In this document: piece by piece, positions 3,715 to 6,404 of the stretch | Layout of the letters: every line of letters begins with the position of its first letter | How positions within the stretch are numbered: the stretch's first letter is position 1 | From: Anaerolineaceae bacterium | GTDB taxonomy: Bacteria > Chloroflexota > Anaerolineae > Anaerolineales > Anaerolineaceae | DNA: 6,404 nucleotides | Assembly: GCA_021107195.1 (NCBI GenBank) | Contig: JAIOTF010000066.1 | Span: forward strand, 1-6,404 | Direction: 5' to 3' | Notes under the pieces: generated by a model | The model's input: the letters and a program-made list of their open reading frames with translations, nothing else | What the model was told of the DNA's origin: nothing | Databases searched by the model: none | Translations under genes and position numbers: made by a program

Positions 3715-6174
3715 ATGAAGGTAGTGATTGTAGGTGGTGTGGCAGGTGGCGCTTCGACGGCGGCTCGTCTGCGACGGATGGATGAAAATGCAGAAATTGT
3801 GTTGTTGGAACGCGGGGGGTATATTTCCTTTGCCAATTGCGGATTACCTTACTATATTGGCGACGTGATCCCCGAACGGGAAAAGCTCCTGGTGGTTACG
3901 CCTGAAGATTTCAATGATATGTTCAGCGTGGACACGCGCACCAATAATGAGGTGATGAAGATCGACCGGGCAGCCAAAACAGTGACAGTCAAAAATGTGG
4001 TCAGCGGCGAAGAATACACCGAAGCGTATGATAAACTGGTGCTTTCTCCGGGGGCGGCTCCGATCATTCCGCCGGTGGCAGGCTGTGATTTGCCGGGCGT
4101 GTTCTCATTGCGCAATATCCCGGACATGGACAAGATCAAGGGCTTCATCAACGAAAAACGTCCGGCGCGGGCCGTGGTTGTTGGCGGCGGCTTCATTGGT
4201 CTTGAGCTTGCAGAAAATCTGCACCACCTGGGCATTCAGGTAACAGTGATCGAAATGATGAATCAGGTAATGACGCCGCTGGATTATGAAATGGCCGCCA
4301 TGGTACACCAGCATTTGCAGTTCAAACACGTCCGCCTGGCACTTGGCGATGGCCTGAAAGCGATTGCAGAAGGTGATGGCAAGCGGCTGCAAGTGACCTT
4401 GCAAAGCGACCGCAAAGTGGATACCGAAATGGTGATCCTCTCGATCGGTGTGCGTCCTGAAAACCAACTGGCCAAGGACGCTGGTTTGGAATTAGGACAG
4501 CGCGGTACGATCGTGACCAATGCCTTCATGCAGACCGCAGACCCGGATATATATGCCATCGGCGACGCAGCCCAGGTGACACAGCGTCTGACCGGAAAGC
4601 CGACTGCCTTACCATTGGCTGGCCCGGCCAGCAAACAGGGGCGCATCGTGGCCGACCACATCGTTGGCCGCCAGGTGCACTTCGATGGCGTACAGGGCAC
4701 ATCAATCGTCAAGGTCTTTGACTTGACCGTGGCGACCACTGGTCTCAACCGCCGTCAACTGGAAGCGGATGGCACGGCCTTCAAGAGCGCTATCATCCAT
4801 TCTGCTAATCATGCTGGTTATTATCCGGGAGCATCGCCAATGGCATTTAAATTGCTTTTTGCGCCGGATGGCAAGCTGCTGGGGGCGCAGTTGGTGGGTA
4901 TCGAGGGTGTGGACAAACGGGTGGACGTGGTCGCCACCGCCATCCACGCCGGGATGACGGTATTCGATCTGGAAGAATTGGAACTGGCTTACGCCCCGCC
5001 CTATGGCTCATCCCGTGACCCGGTGAATATCATCGGTTTTGTGGGCGCCAATATACTGCGCGGTGATGTGGAAACCATCGATTGGGATGATGTCAAGGGT
5101 CTCGACCGCGAGCAAGACCATATCCTCGACGTGCGTACCCAGGAAGAATTGATGGTGGGCATGATCGATGGGGCGAAAAATATCCCGCTCGCGCAGCTTC
5201 GTTCGCGGATCAATGACATTCCCAGGAACCGCAGGGTGGTGGTCTACTGCCAGGCCGGACAGCGGGCATATTTTGCGGCGCGTATCCTCAAGCAGCATGG
5301 CTATCAGGTGGTGAACCTGAACGGCGGCTATAAGACTTATTCCCACGCGGTTGGGCGACAGTCTAATTTTGACATCTTTGAGAACGTCTCCATTTCCAGC
5401 CGTGAAGAGATTCACGAGATCCCGCCGCTGCAATTTGTTTCCGGCAGCGAATTCTCCATTGATGCCTGTGGTCTGCAATGTCCGGGACCCATCCTCAAAT
5501 TGTATAACAAGGTCAAAGAGGTGAACCCCGGCGACGTGATCACGGTCACAGCCACAGATTTTGGTTTCACCAGCGACGTGAAAGCCTGGGCTGACCGCAC
5601 AGGCAACAAGCTGATCTCGGTCGAACAGGATGGCGCAGTGATCACCGCCAGGATCCAGAAAGGCCTGAAGAAAGATGATGCGCCGGCTGCGGTGGGAGCT
5701 ACCACCCAGGACAAGACGATGGTCATTTTCTCTGGCGACCTGGACAAAGCTCTGGCGGGCTTCATTATCGCCAACGGGGCGGCAGCTATGGGCCACAAGG
5801 TGACGATATTCTTTACCTTCTGGGGGCTGAACATCCTGCGTAAAGACACGTATGTGCCGGTCAAGAAAAACCTGGTGGAGCGTATGTTCGGCTTCATGAT
5901 GCCGCGCGGTGAAAAGAAACTGACCCTCTCGCAGATGCACATGGCCGATATGGGCACAGGCATGATCAAAGCGATCATGAAGAAGAAGAATGTAGATTCC
6001 CTGCCCAATCTGATGAAGTCGGCTCAGGAGAACGGCGTGCGCTTGCTGGCCTGCCAGATGTCAATGGACCTGATGGGCATCCAGCATGAAGAATTGATCG
6101 ACGGTATCGAAATCGCCGGTGTGGCAACCTTCATTGCTTCATCTGATGAATCAAATGCGACGATGTTCATCTAG
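3715..6174 (+). CDS. CoA-disulfide/polysulfide reductase fused to rhodanese, TusA and DsrE2 domains
   Basis: A four-domain, 819-residue protein for NAD(P)H-driven reduction and relay of disulfide or sulfane sulfur. Domain 1 (1-445) is a CoA-disulfide reductase flavoprotein. It has GGVAGG (7-12, FAD), SFANCG with redox Cys42, GGGFIGLE (157-164, NAD(P)H; Glu180 ending the next strand favours NADH), YAIGDAA (280-286) and YAPPYGSSRDPVN (426-438). Domain 2 (about 455-545) is a rhodanese with active loop YCQAGQR, Cys512. Domain 3 (about 580-650) is TusA-like, DACGLQCPGP, with carrier Cys589 in the CPxP motif. Domain 4 (about 667-819) is DsrE2-like, with LLACQMSMDLMG, Cys780. The linker 650-667 is Ala/Lys/Asp-rich. 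AAGGAGA (3702-3708) sets the ATG. It lies 27 bases after arsR in one operon. Likely cytosolic: I see no signal peptide, though the last domain has a hydrophobic patch (698-707). Substrate could be CoA disulfide, CoA persulfide or polysulfide; sequence cannot decide. Confidence 0.95.
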   Translation: MKVVIVGGVAGGASTAARLRRMDENAEIVLLERGGYISFANCGLPYYIGDVIPEREKLLVVTPEDFNDMFSVDTRTNNEVMKIDRAAKTVTVKNVVSGEEYTEAYDKLVLSPGAAPIIPPVAGCDLPGVFSLRNIPDMDKIKGFINEKRPARAVVVGGGFIGLELAENLHHLGIQVTVIEMMNQVMTPLDYEMAAMVHQHLQFKHVRLALGDGLKAIAEGDGKRLQVTLQSDRKVDTEMVILSIGVRPENQLAKDAGLELGQRGTIVTNAFMQTADPDIYAIGDAAQVTQRLTGKPTALPLAGPASKQGRIVADHIVGRQVHFDGVQGTSIVKVFDLTVATTGLNRRQLEADGTAFKSAIIHSANHAGYYPGASPMAFKLLFAPDGKLLGAQLVGIEGVDKRVDVVATAIHAGMTVFDLEELELAYAPPYGSSRDPVNIIGFVGANILRGDVETIDWDDVKGLDREQDHILDVRTQEELMVGMIDGAKNIPLAQLRSRINDIPRNRRVVVYCQAGQRAYFAARILKQHGYQVVNLNGGYKTYSHAVGRQSNFDIFENVSISSREEIHEIPPLQFVSGSEFSIDACGLQCPGPILKLYNKVKEVNPGDVITVTATDFGFTSDVKAWADRTGNKLISVEQDGAVITARIQKGLKKDDAPAAVGATTQDKTMVIFSGDLDKALAGFIIANGAAAMGHKVTIFFTFWGLNILRKDTYVPVKKNLVERMFGFMMPRGEKKLTLSQMHMADMGTGMIKAIMKKKNVDSLPNLMKSAQENGVRLLACQMSMDLMGIQHEELIDGIEIAGVATFIASSDESNATMFI

Positions 6175-6198
6175 GCTGAATGGATGTTGAATGACGAA

Positions 6199-6227
6199 GC
6201 GAGGGAGCAGCTGCTCCCTCGCCTTTT
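6199..6227 (+). terminator. Terminator of the arsR-sulfur fusion operon
   Basis: A perfect 24-base palindrome (6199-6222) with arms GCGAGGGAGCAG and CTGCTCCCTCGC is followed by CTTTT (6223-6227). As RNA it folds into a 10-pair stem with a 4-base AGCU loop. It begins 24 bases after the stop codon. Confidence 0.85.
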
Positions 6228-6255
6228 GTGATAACAAACCGGTCACGAGCTTGCA

Positions 6256-6279
6256 TTTGCCCCGTTGGGGGCGAAACGG
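6256..6279. other. G/C hairpin between operon end and insertion sequence
   Basis: TTTGCCCC (6256-6263) pairs with GGGGCGAA (6268-6275) around GTTG, with one wobble pair. CCGTT (6262-6266) and AACGG (6275-6279) form a competing pair. No T-run follows, so it is a weak terminator candidate at best. It abuts the inferred IS end and may be part of the original target site. Confidence 0.3.
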
Positions 6280-6303
6280 CAGGGCTTACGCATGAAAAAA
6301 GGA

Positions 6304-6309
6304 TAAAAT
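6304..6309 (+). promoter_or_regulatory. Possible -10 box of the transposase gene
   Basis: TAAAAT matches five of six bases of the -10 consensus, 24 bases before the transposase ATG. There is no convincing -35 at 16-18 bases. The match is weak in A-rich DNA. Confidence 0.2.
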
Positions 6310-6332
6310 GACATAAAAAGTATGGAGAGAAG

Positions 6333-6404
6333 ATGTCAGCGCCCAAAACCCTGAAAGAGAGTTTCGAAGACTTACCAGACCCACGGATAGAGAAAAAGAC
6401 AGCC
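6333..6404 (+). CDS. ISAs1-family transposase, N-terminal fragment
   Basis: Twenty-four codons are visible before the window ends, with no stop. The residues LKESFEDLPDPRIEKK (7-22) match the N-terminal domain typical of ISAs1/H-repeat transposases, where a phenylalanine and the DLPDPR motif precede the region leading to the DDE catalytic core. The catalytic domain is not in view, so activity cannot be judged. GGAG (6324-6327), five bases before the ATG, supports the start. It is plus strand, pointing away from the sulfur operon. Confidence 0.75.
   Translation, partial: MSAPKTLKESFEDLPDPRIEKKTA

Larger units (their letters stand above)
6280..6404 (+). mobile_element. Left end of an ISAs1-family insertion sequence (truncated by window)
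   Basis: The boundary at CAGGGCTTACGCA (6280-6292) is inferred. It resembles the CAGG-type terminal repeats of ISAs1-like elements, and the transposase start lies 53 bases inside. The right end, its inverted repeat and the target duplication are outside the window. If the boundary is right, the bases just before it (such as GCGAAACGG, 6271-6279) should be duplicated beyond the other end. Confidence 0.6.

Noticed and set aside
5008..5940. Long minus-strand open frame (310 codons) under the fusion gene
   Set aside because: It is antisense to well-matched rhodanese, TusA and DsrE2 coding sequence. Its translation has no recognisable domain, and I see no ribosome site.
3715..6174. Possible frameshift or merged separate genes in the 819-residue fusion
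   Set aside because: One uninterrupted frame runs through all four domains, with plausible linkers and no internal ribosome site plus start at the domain borders. All domain motifs are intact, so it is read as a real fusion.

Overview
The window reads as a chromosomal stretch of a free-living bacterium. It holds four complete plus-strand genes, one gene that may be cut at the left edge, and the first bases of an insertion sequence at the right edge. I see no convincing minus-strand gene. The gene set, the moderate base composition and the dispersed CCCTGAGCTTGTCGAAGGG-type repeat would fit an Anaerolineae-like Chloroflexota. That placement is an inference from general resemblance, not from a marker gene.

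Layout, left to right. (1) 2-958: a divergent shikimate dehydrogenase (AroE) superfamily oxidoreductase, closed by a hairpin terminator. (2) 1135-1905: a uridine phosphorylase-like nucleoside phosphorylase with its own extended -10 promoter, a hairpin in its leader and a clear terminator. (3) 1974-1998: a palindromic dispersed repeat. (4) 2073-3065: a full-length lipoate-protein ligase A, again closed by a hairpin terminator. (5) 3266-6227: a self-contained sulfur-response operon. It has a near-consensus promoter, a perfect inverted-repeat operator over the predicted transcription start, a small ArsR-family repressor, and after 27 bases an 819-residue fusion of CoA-disulfide reductase, rhodanese, TusA and DsrE2, ending in a perfect-palindrome terminator. 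(6) From about 6280: the left end of an ISAs1-type insertion sequence with the first 24 codons of its transposase.

Functionally, the first three genes look like single-gene transcription units of housekeeping or salvage metabolism: oxidoreduction of a shikimate-like substrate, nucleoside salvage and lipoate attachment. The most interesting part is the arsR-fusion operon. The fusion puts a flavin/NAD(P)H disulfide or polysulfide reductase and three sulfur-carrying domains on one chain, and five of its six cysteines sit at the expected sulfur-handling positions. The upstream ArsR protein has three cysteines and an apparent operator placed to block its own promoter, so a plausible model is induction by reactive sulfur or by a metal/metalloid. 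A lipoate ligase lies beside a TusA/DsrE2/rhodanese protein under ArsR-type control, which recalls the lipoate-dependent sHdr sulfur-oxidation system. No hdr or lipoate-binding-protein gene is visible, so that link is a hypothesis only.
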